Shown here: positions 19,447-31,900 of the stretch, one piece after another
Layout: each line of letters opens with the position of its first letter
Numbering within the stretch: position 1 is the stretch's first letter
Assembly: GCA_037176725.1 (NCBI GenBank)
Contig: JAZBRS010000060.1
Location: 59,936,001-60,000,000 of the forward strand
Source: Posidonia oceanica
Lineage: Eukaryota > Streptophyta > Magnoliopsida > Alismatales > Posidoniaceae
Direction of reading: 5' to 3'
Length of the DNA stretch: 64,000 bases
The notes under the pieces: generated by a model
What the model was told of the DNA's origin: nothing
Seen by the model: the letters and a program-made list of their open reading frames with translations, nothing else
Databases searched by the model: none
Translations under genes and position numbers: made by a program

Positions 19447-22400
19447 CTTGTTTTTCTTATGTTTATTTGGTTAAGTCTTTTGCCTTCTTTAATTACTTGT
19501 TTTAGTGTTTGATTTTTAATTCTCCTTTTTAGGGTTTGTCTTTTAGTTCTTCTGATGGGGTTTTTATTTTTGGTGGGTTTAGATCTCATTTTAGTTTTTT
19601 CCTTGATTTTTCAGTGTTTTCTTTTGATTTGTTTTGCATTTTTTAGTTTGCATGTTTGGTTTTTCTTTTAACTTGATTTAGTTAAGTTTAAGTTGTTAAT
19701 TGCTTGTTTAATACATTTTTAAATATTTTTCTTAGGGTTCTGATTTGCTTCTTTTGTGTTTTGAGATTTTACAGATTTTTATGGGTTTTTGTGGATTTTT
19801 GCAGAAGGGAGAAAAGAAAAAGAGAATGAAGAAAGAAATGGGAAAAAGAGGGAAATAAAAGGAAAAGAGATAGGTTGGAGGAAAACGATTTTTTTAAAAT
19901 TCAGAAAAAGTGTTAAAAATAAAGTAAAAATAGGGATAAGATAGAGGAAGGATAGAAGCACAGAGGGGGCCCACAGCCAGACCAGAAAAAGGATAAGAAA
20001 GGGATGAAAAGAGAGATGATAATCAGGAGAGAGAGAGAGGAGAGAGAAAATGATAATCCCGGAGAGAGAAAAGGATAATTTGGGTGAAAGAGGGTCTTAA
20101 AGGTCTCGGAATGGGGTGAAAATTGGTGAGTGGGTAGTCTAGGATTTGAAGTCTTGGTTCTGAAGTTTTGGTTTGATTCTAAGGAGGTTTTGGAGGGGTT
20201 TCAAGGTGTAGAAAAAGGGTAGTTTCACCTAGGTTTTCTAGGGTTTTTGGGAATGGGTTAGGTTTGGAAATTTCTAAGTTCTTGGGTAGGTTTGTTGGGT
20301 GGATAGTGGTCGATTTTCCTATGGTTTTTGGTTAGGTTTTGAGGTTGGGAAGGGGGGTAAAGGTTTAGGCCAAGACGGGCTGATTTTGAAGGGTAAAGAG
20401 GAGGGTTAGGGTTAGGGTTTGGTTGGGGTTTGAACCAGCAATCACCAGGAGGGCTCCAAGGGTCCGGGCCTGCCAAGATGGGGTGTCAACAATAGGTCAG
20501 AATCCTCTCCTTCTGGTCGATAAGTCTGAAACTTATCGCTTTTCTTTTCCTTTATGGTCGATAGGTCCAAAACCTATCCTTCCGGTCGATAAGTCAGAAA
20601 TATCACCTTTCCTTTCCATTGCGGTCGATAGGTCCGAAACCAATTCTTCCGGTCGTTAAGTCCGAAACTTGTCACTTTTCTTTTCCTTTGCGGACGATAG
20701 GTCCGAGACCTATCCATCCGTTCGATAAGTCTGAAACTTTTCACTTTTCATTTCCGCTGCGGTAGATATGTCCGAAACCTATCCTCCCAGTCGATAAGTC
20801 CGAAACTTATCACTTTTCATTTCCTTTGCGGTCGGTATGTCCAAAACCTATCCTTCCAGTCGAGAAGTCCAAAACTTATCACTTTCCATTTCCTTTGCGG
20901 TTGATAGGTCCGAAACCTATCCTTCCGGTCCATAAGTCCGAAATTTATCACTTTTCTTCTCCTTTGTGGTCGATATGTCCGAAACCTATCCTTCTAATCG
21001 ATAAGTTCAAAACTTTTCAATTTTCTTTTCCATTGCGGTCGATCGGTCTGAAACCTGTCCTTCCTATCAATAAGCCTGAAGCGTATCACTTTTCTTTTCT
21101 TTTGCGGTCGATAGGTCCGAAACCGGTCCTTCCTGTCGATAAGTCCGAAACTTATCACTTTTCTTTTCCTTTGCGGTCGATAGGTCCGAAACCTATCCTT
21201 CCGGTTGATAAGTTCGAAACTTATCACTTTTCTTTTGCTTTGCGGTCGATAGGTCCGATACCTATCCTTCCCGTCGTTAAGATCGAAACTAATCACTTTA
21301 GTTTTCCTTGCGGTCGATAGGTACGAAACATATCCTTCCCGTCGAAAAGTCAGAAACATATAACGATTCTTTCCTTTGTGGTCGATAGGTCCGAATCCTA
21401 TCCTTCCGGTCGATAAGTCCGAAACATATCACTTTTCATTTTCTTTCCGGTAAATATGTCCGAAACCATTCCTACCGGTCGATAAGTCAGAAACTTATCA
21501 CTTTTCTTTTCCAGTGTGGTTTATAGGTCCGAAACCTATCCTTCCGGTCGATAAGTCCGAAACTTATCACTTTTCTTTTCCTTTGCGGTCGATAGGTCCG
21601 AAACCTATCTTTTCGGTCTTTAAGTTCGAAACTAATCACTTTTCATTACCTTTCCGGTCGATTGGTCCGAAACCAATCCTTCCGGTCGATACATTCGAAA
21701 CTTATCACTTTTCTTTTCCTATGCGATCGATAGGTCCGAAACCTATTCTTCCAATCGATATGTCCGAAACTTATCACTTTTCTTTTCCTTTGCGATGGAT
21801 AGGTCCGAAACCTAACCTTCTTGTCGATAAGTCTGAAACTTATCACTTTAATTTTCCTTTGTGGATGATAGGTCCGAAACCAATCCTTCTGGTCGAAACG
21901 TCCGAAACTTATCACCTTTATTTTCCAGTGCGGTCGGTAGGTCTGAAACCTATCCTTCCGGTCGTTAAGTCCGAAACTTATCACTTTTCTTTTCCTTTGC
22001 GGTCGATAGGTCCGAAACCAATCCTTCCGTTCGATAAGTCAGAAACTTATCACATTCATTTCCTTTGTGGTCGACAAGTCGTAAACCTATCCTCCCGGTC
22101 GATAAGTCCGAAACATATCACTTTTCAGTTCCTTTGCGGTCGATAGGTCGAAAACCTATCCTTCCTGTCGATAAGTCCGAAACTTTTCACTTTCCATTTC
22201 CTTTGCGGTCGATAGGTCCAAAACCTATCCTTCCGGTTCATAAGTCCGAAACATATCACGTGTCTTTTCCTGTGCTGTCGATAGGTCCAAAACCTAACCT
22301 TCCGATCGATAAATCCGAAACTTATCACTTTTCTTTTCCTTTGCGGTCGATAGGTCTGAATCCAATCCTTCTTGTCGATAAGTCTGAAACTAATCACTTT

Positions 22401-22940
22401 CCTTTTCCTTTGCGGTCGATAGGTCCAAATCCTATCCTTCCGATCGATAAGTCCGAAACTTATCACTTTTCTTTTCCTTTGCGGTCGATAGGTCCGAAAC
22501 CTATCCTTCTTGTCGATAAGTCCGATACTTATCACTTATCTTTTTCATTGCGGTCGATCGGACCGAAACCAATCCTTCCGGTCGATACGTCCGAAACATA
22601 TCACTTTTCTTTTCCTCTGCGGTCGATAGGTCCGAAACCTATCCTTCCAGTCGATAAGTCAGAAACTTATCACTTTTCTTTTCCATCACGGTCGATTTGT
22701 CCGAAACTTATCACTTTTCTTTTCCATTGCTGTCGATAGGTCCGAAACCTATCCTTCCAGTCGATAAGTCTGAAACTAAACACTATTCTTTTCCTTTGCG
22801 GTCGATATGTCCGAAGCTTATCACTTTTCTTTTCCTAAGCGGTCGATTGGTCTGAAACCTATCCTTCCAGTCGATAAGTCCGAAACTCATCACTTTTCTT
22901 TTCCTTTGCGGTCGATAGGTCAGAAATCTATCCTTCCGGT

Positions 22941-25900
22941 CCAAAGCCTATACTTCCGGTCGATAAGTCTGCAACTTATCACTTTTCTTTCCTTTGCGGT
23001 CGATTGCTCCGAAACCTAACCTTCGGGTCAATAAGTCTAAAACTTATCACTATCCATTTCCTTTGCGGTAGATAGGTCCGAAACATATCCTTCTAGTCGA
23101 TAACTCCGAAACTTATCACTTTTCTTTTCCATTCCGGTCGATCGATCCGAATCCAAACCTTCCAGTCTATATGTCCGAAACTTATCACTTTTCTTTTCCG
23201 TCGCGGTGGATAGGTCCGAAACCTATCCCACCGGTCCATAAGTCTGAAACATATCACTTTTCTTTCCTTTACAGTCGAAAGGTTCGAAACCTTCCCATCC
23301 GGTCGATAAGTTCGAAACTTATCACTTTTCTTTTCCATTGCGGCCGATAGGTCCGAAACCTTTCCTTCCCGTCGATAAGAACCGAAACTAATTACTTTAC
23401 TTTTCCTTTGCGGTGATAGGTTCGAAACATATCCTTCCCGTCGAAAAGTCAGAAACTTATTACTTTTCTTTCCTTTGCGGTCGATAGCTCCGAAACCTAT
23501 CCATCCGGTCGACAAGTCCGAAACTTATCACTTTTCTTTCCTTTCCGGTAAATAGGTCCGAAACGTATCCTTCTGTTCGATAAGTCTGGAACTTGTCACT
23601 TTTCTTTTCCTTTGCGGTTGACAGGTCCGGAACCTATCCTTCCGGTCGATATGTCCGAAACTTATCACTTTTCTTTCCCTTGGCGGTCGATAGGTCCGAA
23701 ACCTATCCTTTCGATCTTTAAGTCCGAAACTAATCGCTTTTCATTACCTTTTCGGTCGATAGGTCCGAAACCTATCCTTCTGGTCGATAAGCTCGAAACT
23801 TATCACTTTTCTTTTCCTTTGCGATCGATAGGTCCGAAACCTACTCTTCTAATCGATAAGTCCGAAACTTATCACTTTTGTTTTCCTTTGCGATCGATAG
23901 GTCCAAAACCAATCCTTCGGGTCGATATGTCTGAAACATATCACTCTTCTTTTCCTTTGTGGTTGACTGGTCCGAAGCCTATCCTTCCGGTCGATAATTC
24001 CGAAACTTATCACCTTTCTTCTCCAGTGTGGTCGGTAGGTCCGAAACCTATCCATCCGGTCGTTAAGTCCGATACTTCTCACTTTTCTTTTCCTTTGCGG
24101 TCGATAGGTCAGAAACCTGTCCTTCCGTTTGATAAGTCTGAAACTTATCACATTACTTTTCCTTTGTGGTCGATAGGTCCGAAACCTACCCTTCCGATCG
24201 ATAAGTCCGAAACTTATCACATTTCTATCCTTTGCGGTTGATAGGTCTGAAACCTATCCATTCGGTCGATAAGTCCGAAATTTATCACTCTTCTTTTCCG
24301 TTGCGGTCGATAGGTCCGAAACCTATCCTTTCGGTCTTTAAGTCCGAAACTAATCAATTTTCATTACCTTTGCGGTCGATAGGTACAAAACCTATCCTTC
24401 CGGTCGATAAGTTCGAAACTTATCACTTTTCTTTTCCATTGCGATCGATAGGTCCGAAACCTATCCTTCCAATCGATAAGTCAGAAACTAATCACTTTCC
24501 TTTTCCTTTGCGGTTGATAGGTCAAAATCCTCTCCTTCTGGTCGATAAGTCTGAAACTTATCACTTCTCTTTTCCTTTATGGTCGTAGGTCTGAAACCTA
24601 TCCTTCCGATCGATAAGTCCGAAACTTATCACCTTTCTTTTCCATTGCGATCGATAGGTCCGAAACCAATTCTTCCGGTCGTTAAGTCCGAAACTTATCA
24701 CTTTTCTTTTCCTTTGCAGACAATAGGTCTGAGACATATCCAACCGTTCGATAAGTCTGAAACTTTTCAATTTTCATTTCCGTTGCGGTACATATGTCCG
24801 AAACCTATCCTCTCAGTCGATAAGTCCGAAACTAATCACTTTTCATTTCCTTTGCGGTCGATAGATCCAAAACCTATCCTTCCAATCGAAAAGTCCGAAA
24901 CTTATCACTTTCCATTTCCTTTGCGGTCGATAGGTCCGAAACCTATCCTTCCGGTCCATAAGTCCGAAATTAATCACTTTTCCTCTCCTTTGTGGTCGAT
25001 ATGTCTGAAACCTATCCTTCTAATCGATAAGTCCTAAAGTTATCAATTTTCTTTTCCAATGCGGTCGATCGGTCCGAAACCCGTCATTCCTATCAATAAG
25101 TCTGAAGCATATCACTTTTCTATTCCTTTGCGGTCGGTAGGTCCGAAACTTATCACTTTTCTTTTTCTTTGCGGTCGATAGGTCCGAAACCTATCCTTCC
25201 GGTCGATAAGTTCGAAACTTATCACTTTTCTTTTGCTTTGCGGTCGATAGGTCCGATACCTATCCTTCCAGTCGTTAAGACCGAAACTAATCACTTTACT
25301 TATCCTATGCGGTCGATAGGTTCGAAACATATCCTTCCCGTCGAAAAGTCAGAAACATATAACGATTCTTTCCTTTGCTGTCGATAGGTCCGAAACCTAT
25401 CCTTCCAGTCGATAAGTCCGAAATATATCACTTTTCTTTTTCTTTACGGTAAGTATGTCCGAAACCTATCCTTCCGGTCGATAAGTCAGAAACTTATTAC
25501 TTTTCTTTTCCATTGCGGTTGATAGGTCCGAAACCTATCCTTCCGGTCGATAAGTCCTAAACTTATCACTTTTCTTTTCCTTTGCGGTCGATAGGTCCGA
25601 AACCTATCATTTCGGCCTTTAAGTCCGAAACTAATCACATTTCATTACCTTTCTGGTCGATTGGTCCGAAACCAATCCTTCCAGTCGATAAGTTCGGAAC
25701 TTATCACTTTTCTTTACCTTTGCGATCGATAGGTCCGAAACCTATTCTTCCAATCGATAAGTCCGAAACTTATCACTTTTCTTTTCCTTTGCGATCGATA
25801 GGTCCGAAACCTATCCTTCTGGTCGATAAGTCTGAAACTTATCACTTTAATTTTCCTTCGTGGTTGAAGGGTCCGAAACCTATCCTTCCGGTCGATAAGT

Positions 25901-28900
25901 TCGAAACTTATCACCTTTATTTTCCAGTGCGGTCGGTAGGTCTGAAACCTATCCTTCCGGTCATTAAGTCCAAACTTATCACTTTTCTTTTCCTTTGCGG
26001 TCGATAGGTCCGAAACCAATCCTTCCGTTCGATTAGTCTGAAACTTATCACATTCTTTTCCTTTGCGGACGACAAGTCGGAAACCTATCCTCCCGGTCGA
26101 TAAGTCCGAAACATATCACTTTTCATTTCCTTTGCGGTCGATAGGTCGAAAACCTATCCTTCCTGTCGATTAGTCCGAAACTTTTCACTTTCCATTTCCT
26201 TTGCGGTCGATAGGTCCAAAACCAATCCTTCCGGTCCATAAGTCCGAAACATTTCACGTCTCTTTTCCTGTGCTGTCGATAGGTCTAAAACCTAACCTTC
26301 CGATCGATAAATCCGAAACTTATCACTTTTCTTTTCCTTTGCGGTCGATAGGTCCGAATCCTGTCCTTCTTGTCGATAAGTTTGAAACTAATCACTTTCC
26401 ATTTCCTTTGCGGTCAATAGGTCCAAATCCAATCCTTCCAGTCGATAAGTCTGAAACTTATCACTTTTCTTTTCCATTGCGATCGATAGGTCCGAAACCT
26501 ATCCTTCTTGTCGATAAGTCCGATACTTATCACTTTTCTTTTTCATTGCGGTCGATCGTACCAAAACCAATCCTTCCAGTCGATAAGTCCGAAACTTATA
26601 ACTTTTCTTTTCCTTTGCGGTCGATAGGTCCGAAACCTATCCCTCCAGTCGATAAGTCAGAAACATATCACTTTTCTTTTCCATTGCGGTCGATTTGTCC
26701 AAAACTTATCACATTTCTTTTCCTTTGTGGTCGATAGGTCTGAAACCTATCCTTCCACTCGATAAGTCTGAAACTTATCACTTTTCTTTTCCTTTGCGGT
26801 CGATTGGTCAGAAACCTGTCCATCCAATCGATAAGTCCGAAAATTATCACTTTTCTTTTCCTTTGCGGTCGATAGGTCCAAAGCCTATACTTCCGGTCGA
26901 TAAGTCCGAAACTTATCACTTATCTTTCCATAGCGGTCGATAGGACCGAAACCTAACCTTCTAGTCGATAAGTCCAAAACTTATCACTATCCTTTTCCCT
27001 TACGATCGATAGGTACAAAACGTATCCTTCCGGTCGATAAGTTTGAAACTTATCACTTTACTTTTCCTGTGCAGTCGATAGGACCGAAACCTTTCCATCC
27101 GGTCGATAAATCCGAAACTTATCGCTTTTCTTTTCCATTGCGGTCCATAGGTCCCCAACCTACGCTTTCAGTCGTTAAGTCCGAAACTTATCACTATTAT
27201 GTTCCTTAGCAGTCGATAGGTCCGAAACTTATCCTTTCGGTCGATAAGTTTGAGATTTATCACTTTTGTTTTCCTTTGCGATTGATGGGTCCGAAACCTA
27301 TCCTTCCGGTCGATATGTCTGAAACTTATCACTTTCTTTCCCGTTGCGGTCGATAGGTCCGAAACCTAACATTCCAGTCGATAAGTCTGAAACTTATCAC
27401 TTTTCTTTTCCTTTGCGGTCGATTGGTCTGAAACCAATCCTTCCAGTCCATAAGTTCGAAACTTATCACTTTTCTTTTCCTTTGCTGTCGATAGGTCCGA
27501 AACCTATCCTTCCGGTCGATAACTCCGAAACTTATCACCTTTCTTTTCCATTGCGGTCGATCGATCCGAAACCTAACCTTCCGGTCGATAAGTCCGAAAC
27601 TTATCACTTTTCTTTTCCATTGCGGTCGATCGATCCGAAACCTATCCTTCCAGTCGATAAGTCCGAAACTTATCACTTTTCTTTTCCTTTGCGGTCGATA
27701 GGTCCGAAACCTATCCTTCCGGTCGATAAGTCTGAAACTTTTCACATTACATTTCCAATGAGGTCGGTAGGTCTGCAACCAATCCTTTCGGTCGATATGT
27801 CCGAAACTTATCACATATATTTTTTTTTGCGGTCGATAGGTCAGAAACCTATCCTTCCGGTCGATAAGTTTGAGATTTGTCACTTTTCATTTCCTTTGCG
27901 GTTGATAGGTCCGAAACCAATCCTTTCGGTCGAGAAGTCTGAAACTAGTCACTTTTCTTTTCCTTTGCAGTCGATAGGTACGAAACCTAACCTTCCGGTC
28001 CATATGTACGAAACTTACCACTTTACTTTTCCTTTGTGGTCGATTGGTCCGAAACCTATCCTTCTGGTTGATAAGTCTGAAACTTATCACTTTCCTTTCC
28101 CTTTGCAGTTGATAGGTCCGAAACCTATCCTACCGGTCGATAAGTCTGAAACTTATCACTTTTCTTTCCCTTTGCGTTGGATAGGTCTGAAACCTATCCT
28201 TCCGGTCGATAAGTCCTAAACTTATCAATTTTCATTTCCTTTATCTTCGCTAGGCCCGAAACCTATCCTTCCAGTCGATAAGTCTGAAACTTATCACTTT
28301 TCATTTCCTTTACGGTTGATAGGTCCGAAACCTATCCTTCTGGTCGATAAGTCCGAAACTTATCACTTTTCTTTTCCTTCGCGGTCGATAGGTTTGAATC
28401 CTATCCTTCCGGTCAAAAAGTCCGAAAATTTTCACTTTTCTTTTCTTTTACGATCGTTAGGTCCGAAACCAATCCTTCCGGTCGATAAGTCCGAAACTTA
28501 TCACTTTTCTTTTCCTTTGCAGTCGATAGTTCGAAACCAATCCTCTCGGTCGATAAGTCCTAAACTTATCACTATTCATTTCCTTTGCGTTCTATAGGCT
28601 CAAAACCTCTACTTCCAGTCGATAAGTCTGAAACTTATCACTTTTCGTTTCCTTTGCAGTCATTAGGTCCGAAACCAATCCTTCCGGTTGACAAGTCCGA
28701 AACTTACCACTTTTCTTTTCCTTTGCGGTCGATAGGTCAGAAACCAATCCTTCGGGTCGAAAGTTCGAAACGTATCACTTTTCTTTTCCTTTGCGGTCGA
28801 TAGGTCCGAAACCTATCCTTCCGGTCGATAAGTCTGAATCTTATCACTTTTCTTTTGCTTTGCGGTCGATAGCTCCGAAACCTATCCTTCCAGTCGATAA

Positions 28901-31900
28901 GTCCGAAAATTATCACTTTCTTTTCCTTTACAGTCGATTGGTCCGAAACCTATGCTTCCGGTCGATAAGTCCGAAACTTATCACTTCTCTTTTCCGTTGC
29001 GGTCGATAGGTCCGAAACCTATCCTTCCGGTCGATAAGTCCGAAACTTATCACTTTTCTTTTCCTTTGCGGTCGATTGGTCCGAAACCAATGCTTCCAGT
29101 CGATAAGTCTGAAACTTAACACTTTTCTTTTCCTTTGCGGTCGATATGTCCGAAACTTATCACTTTTCTTTTCCTATGCGTGGTCTGAAACCTATCCTTC
29201 CAGTCGATAAGTCCGAAACTCATCACTTTTCTTTTCCTTCGTGGTCGATAGGTCTGAAATCTCTCCTTCCTGTCCAAAGCCTATACTTCCGGTCGATAAG
29301 TCCGAAACTTATCACTCTTCTTTCCTTTGCGGTCGATTGGTCCAAAACCTAACCTTCCGGTCGATAAGTCCAAAACTTATCACTATCCATTTCCTTTGCA
29401 GTTGTTAGGTCTGAAACCTATCCTTCCAGTCGATAACTCCGAAACTTATCACTTTTCTTTACCATTGCGGTCGATCGATCCGAAACCTAACTTTCCAGTC
29501 GATAAGTCCAAAACTTATCACTATCCATTTCCTTTGCAATCGATTGGTCTGAAACCTATCCTTCCAGTCGATAAGTCCGAAACTCATCACTTTTCTTTTC
29601 CTTCGCGGTCGATAGGTCTGAAATCTCTCCTTCCAGTCCAAAGCCTATACTTCCGGTCGATAAGTCTGAAACTTATCACTCTTCTTTCCTTTGCGGTCGA
29701 TTGGTCCAAAACCTAACCTTCCGGTCGATAAGTCCAAAACTTATCACTATCCATTTCCTTTGCAGCCGTTAGGTCTGAAACCTATCCTTCCAGTCTATAA
29801 CTCCGAAACTTATCACCTTTCTTTTCCTTTGCGGTCGATAGGTCCGAAACCTATCCTTCCGGTCGATAAGACCGAAACTTATCACTTTTCTTTTCCTTTG
29901 CGGTCGATTGGTCCGAAATCTATGCTTCCGGTCGATAAGTCCGAAACTTATCACTTTTCTTTTCCTTTGCGGTCGATAGTTCCGAAACCTATCCTACCGG
30001 TCGATATGTCCGAAACTAATCACTTTTCTTTTCCTTTGCTGTCGATAGGTCCAAAACCTATCCTTCCCGTCAGTAAGTCTGAAACTTAACACTTTTCTTT
30101 TCCTTTGCGATCGATATGTCCGAAACTTATCACTTTTCTTTTCCTATCCGATCGATTGGTCTGAAACCTATCCTTCCAGTCGATTAGTCCGAAACTCATC
30201 ACTTTTCTTTTCCTTTGCGGTCGATAGGTCAGAAATCTATCCTTCCAGTCCAAAGCCTATACTTCCGGTCGATAAGTCCGAAACTTATCACTCCTCTTTC
30301 CTTTGCGGTCGATTGGTCCAAAACCAAACCTTCCGGTTGATATGTTCAAAACTTATCACTATCCATTTCCTTTGCCGTTGTTAGGTCCGAAACCTATCCT
30401 CCCAGTCGATAACTCTGAAACTTATCACTTTTCTTTACCATTGCTGTTGATCGATCCGAAACTAACCTTCCGGTCGATAAGTCCGAAACTTATCACTTTT
30501 CTTTTCCTTTGCGGTGGATAGGTCCGAAACCTATCCCACCGGTCCATAAGTTCGAAACTTATCACTTTTCTTTCCTTTACGGTTGATAAGTTCGAAACCT
30601 TCGCTTCCAGTCGATAAGTTCGAAACTTATCACTTTTCTTTTCCTTCGCAGTCGATAGGTCCGAAACCTTTCCTTCCTGTCGATAAGAACCGAAACTAAT
30701 TACTTTACATTTCCTTTGCTGTCGATAGGTTCGAAACATATCCTTCCCGTCGAAAAGTCAGAAACTTATAAATTTTCTTTCGTTTACGGTCGATAGCTCC
30801 GAAACCTATCCATCCGGTCGATAAGTCCGAAACTTATCACTTGTCTTTATCTTTACGGTAAATAGGTCCGAAACCTATCCTTCCGGTCGATAAGTCTGAA
30901 ACTTGTCACATTTCTTTTCCTTTGCGGTTGATAGGTCCGAAACCTATCCTTCCGGTCGATAAGTTCGACACTTATCACTTTTCTTTTCCTTTGCGGTCGA
31001 TAGGTCCGAAACCTATCCTTTCGGTCTTTAAGTCCGAAACTAATCACTATTCATTACCTTTCCGATCGATAGGTCCGAAACCTATCCTTCTGGTCGATAA
31101 GTTCGAAACTTATCACTTTTCTCTTCCTTTGCGATCGCTAGGCCCGAAACCTATTCTTCCAATCGATAAGTCCAAAACTTATCACTTTTGTTTTCCTTTG
31201 CGATCGATAGGTCCGAAACCAATCCTTCAGGTCGATAAGTCTGAAACTTATCACTTTTCTTTGCCTTTGTGGTTGATTGGTCCAAAACCTATCCTTCACG
31301 TTGATAAGTCCGAAACTTATCACCATTCTTTTCCAGTGCGGTCGATAGGTCCGAAACCTATCCAGCCGGTCGTTAAGTCCGAAACTTCTCACTTTTCTTT
31401 TCCTTAGCGGTCGATAGGTCAAAAACCTATCCTTCCGTTCGATAAGTCTGAAACTTATCACATTCTTTTCCTTTGCAGTCAAAAGGTCAGAAACCTAGCC
31501 TCCCGGTCGATAAGTCTGAAACTTATCACTTTTCATTTCCGTTGCGGTCGATAGGTCGAAAACCTATCCTTCCTGTCGATAAGTCCGAAGCTTTTCACTT
31601 TCCATTTCCTTTGCGGTCAATAGGTCCGAAACCTATCCTTCCGGTCCACAAGTCCGAAACTTATCACTTTTCTTTTCCTTTGCTGTTGATAGGTCCGAGA
31701 CCTATCCTTCCAACCGATAAGTCTGAAACTTATCACTTTTCTTTTCCTTTGCGTTCGATACGTCCGAAACCTGCCCTTCTTGTCGATAAGTCAGAAACTT
31801 ATCACTTTCCTTTTCCTTTGCGGTCGATAGGTCCGAATCCTATCCATCTGGTCGATAAGTCCAAGACTTACAACTTTTCTTTTCCTTTGCGGTCAATAGG

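Larger units (their letters stand above)
1..20491 (-). mobile_element. Element 1: giant Tat-lineage (Ogre-like) Ty3/gypsy LTR retrotransposon, RT-less, left end outside the window
   Basis: Read on the minus strand the order is 5' LTR (20491-14666), PBS, leader, gag-pro, linker ORF, integrase remnant, DUF7745-like ORF, tandem-repeat-rich 3' UTR, PPT, and the first 1043 bp of the 3' LTR. The internal region is 13.6 kb. With two LTRs of 5.8 kb the full element would be about 25 kb, a size typical of Ogre-like Tat elements. The Tat assignment rests on the Gag-Pro motifs, the G-patch-like segment after the protease, the integrase without chromodomain and the extra 3' ORF. Reverse transcriptase and RNase H are not present anywhere in the internal region. 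The 5' LTR abuts satellite DNA at 20492 with ATAGG as the presumed 5-bp target duplication; its partner lies outside the window. Confidence 0.9.
14666..20491 (-). mobile_element. 5' LTR of element 1 (5826 bp)
   Basis: On the minus strand it starts TGTTGACACCCC at 20491 and ends GATCGCTACA at 14666, giving 5'-TG...CA-3' ends. In element orientation the order is T/A-rich and purine-rich sequence (20491-18780), a GC-rich CpG-dense block (about 18770-17290), a degenerate ATGCAATTTT-repeat block (about 17280-16260), GCACGCAAAAC short tandem repeats, a highly conserved 126-bp block (15047-14922) and the terminus. Several frames stay open in the GC-rich part, but none looks like a protein. TATA box and poly(A) site are not assigned. 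Confidence 0.93.
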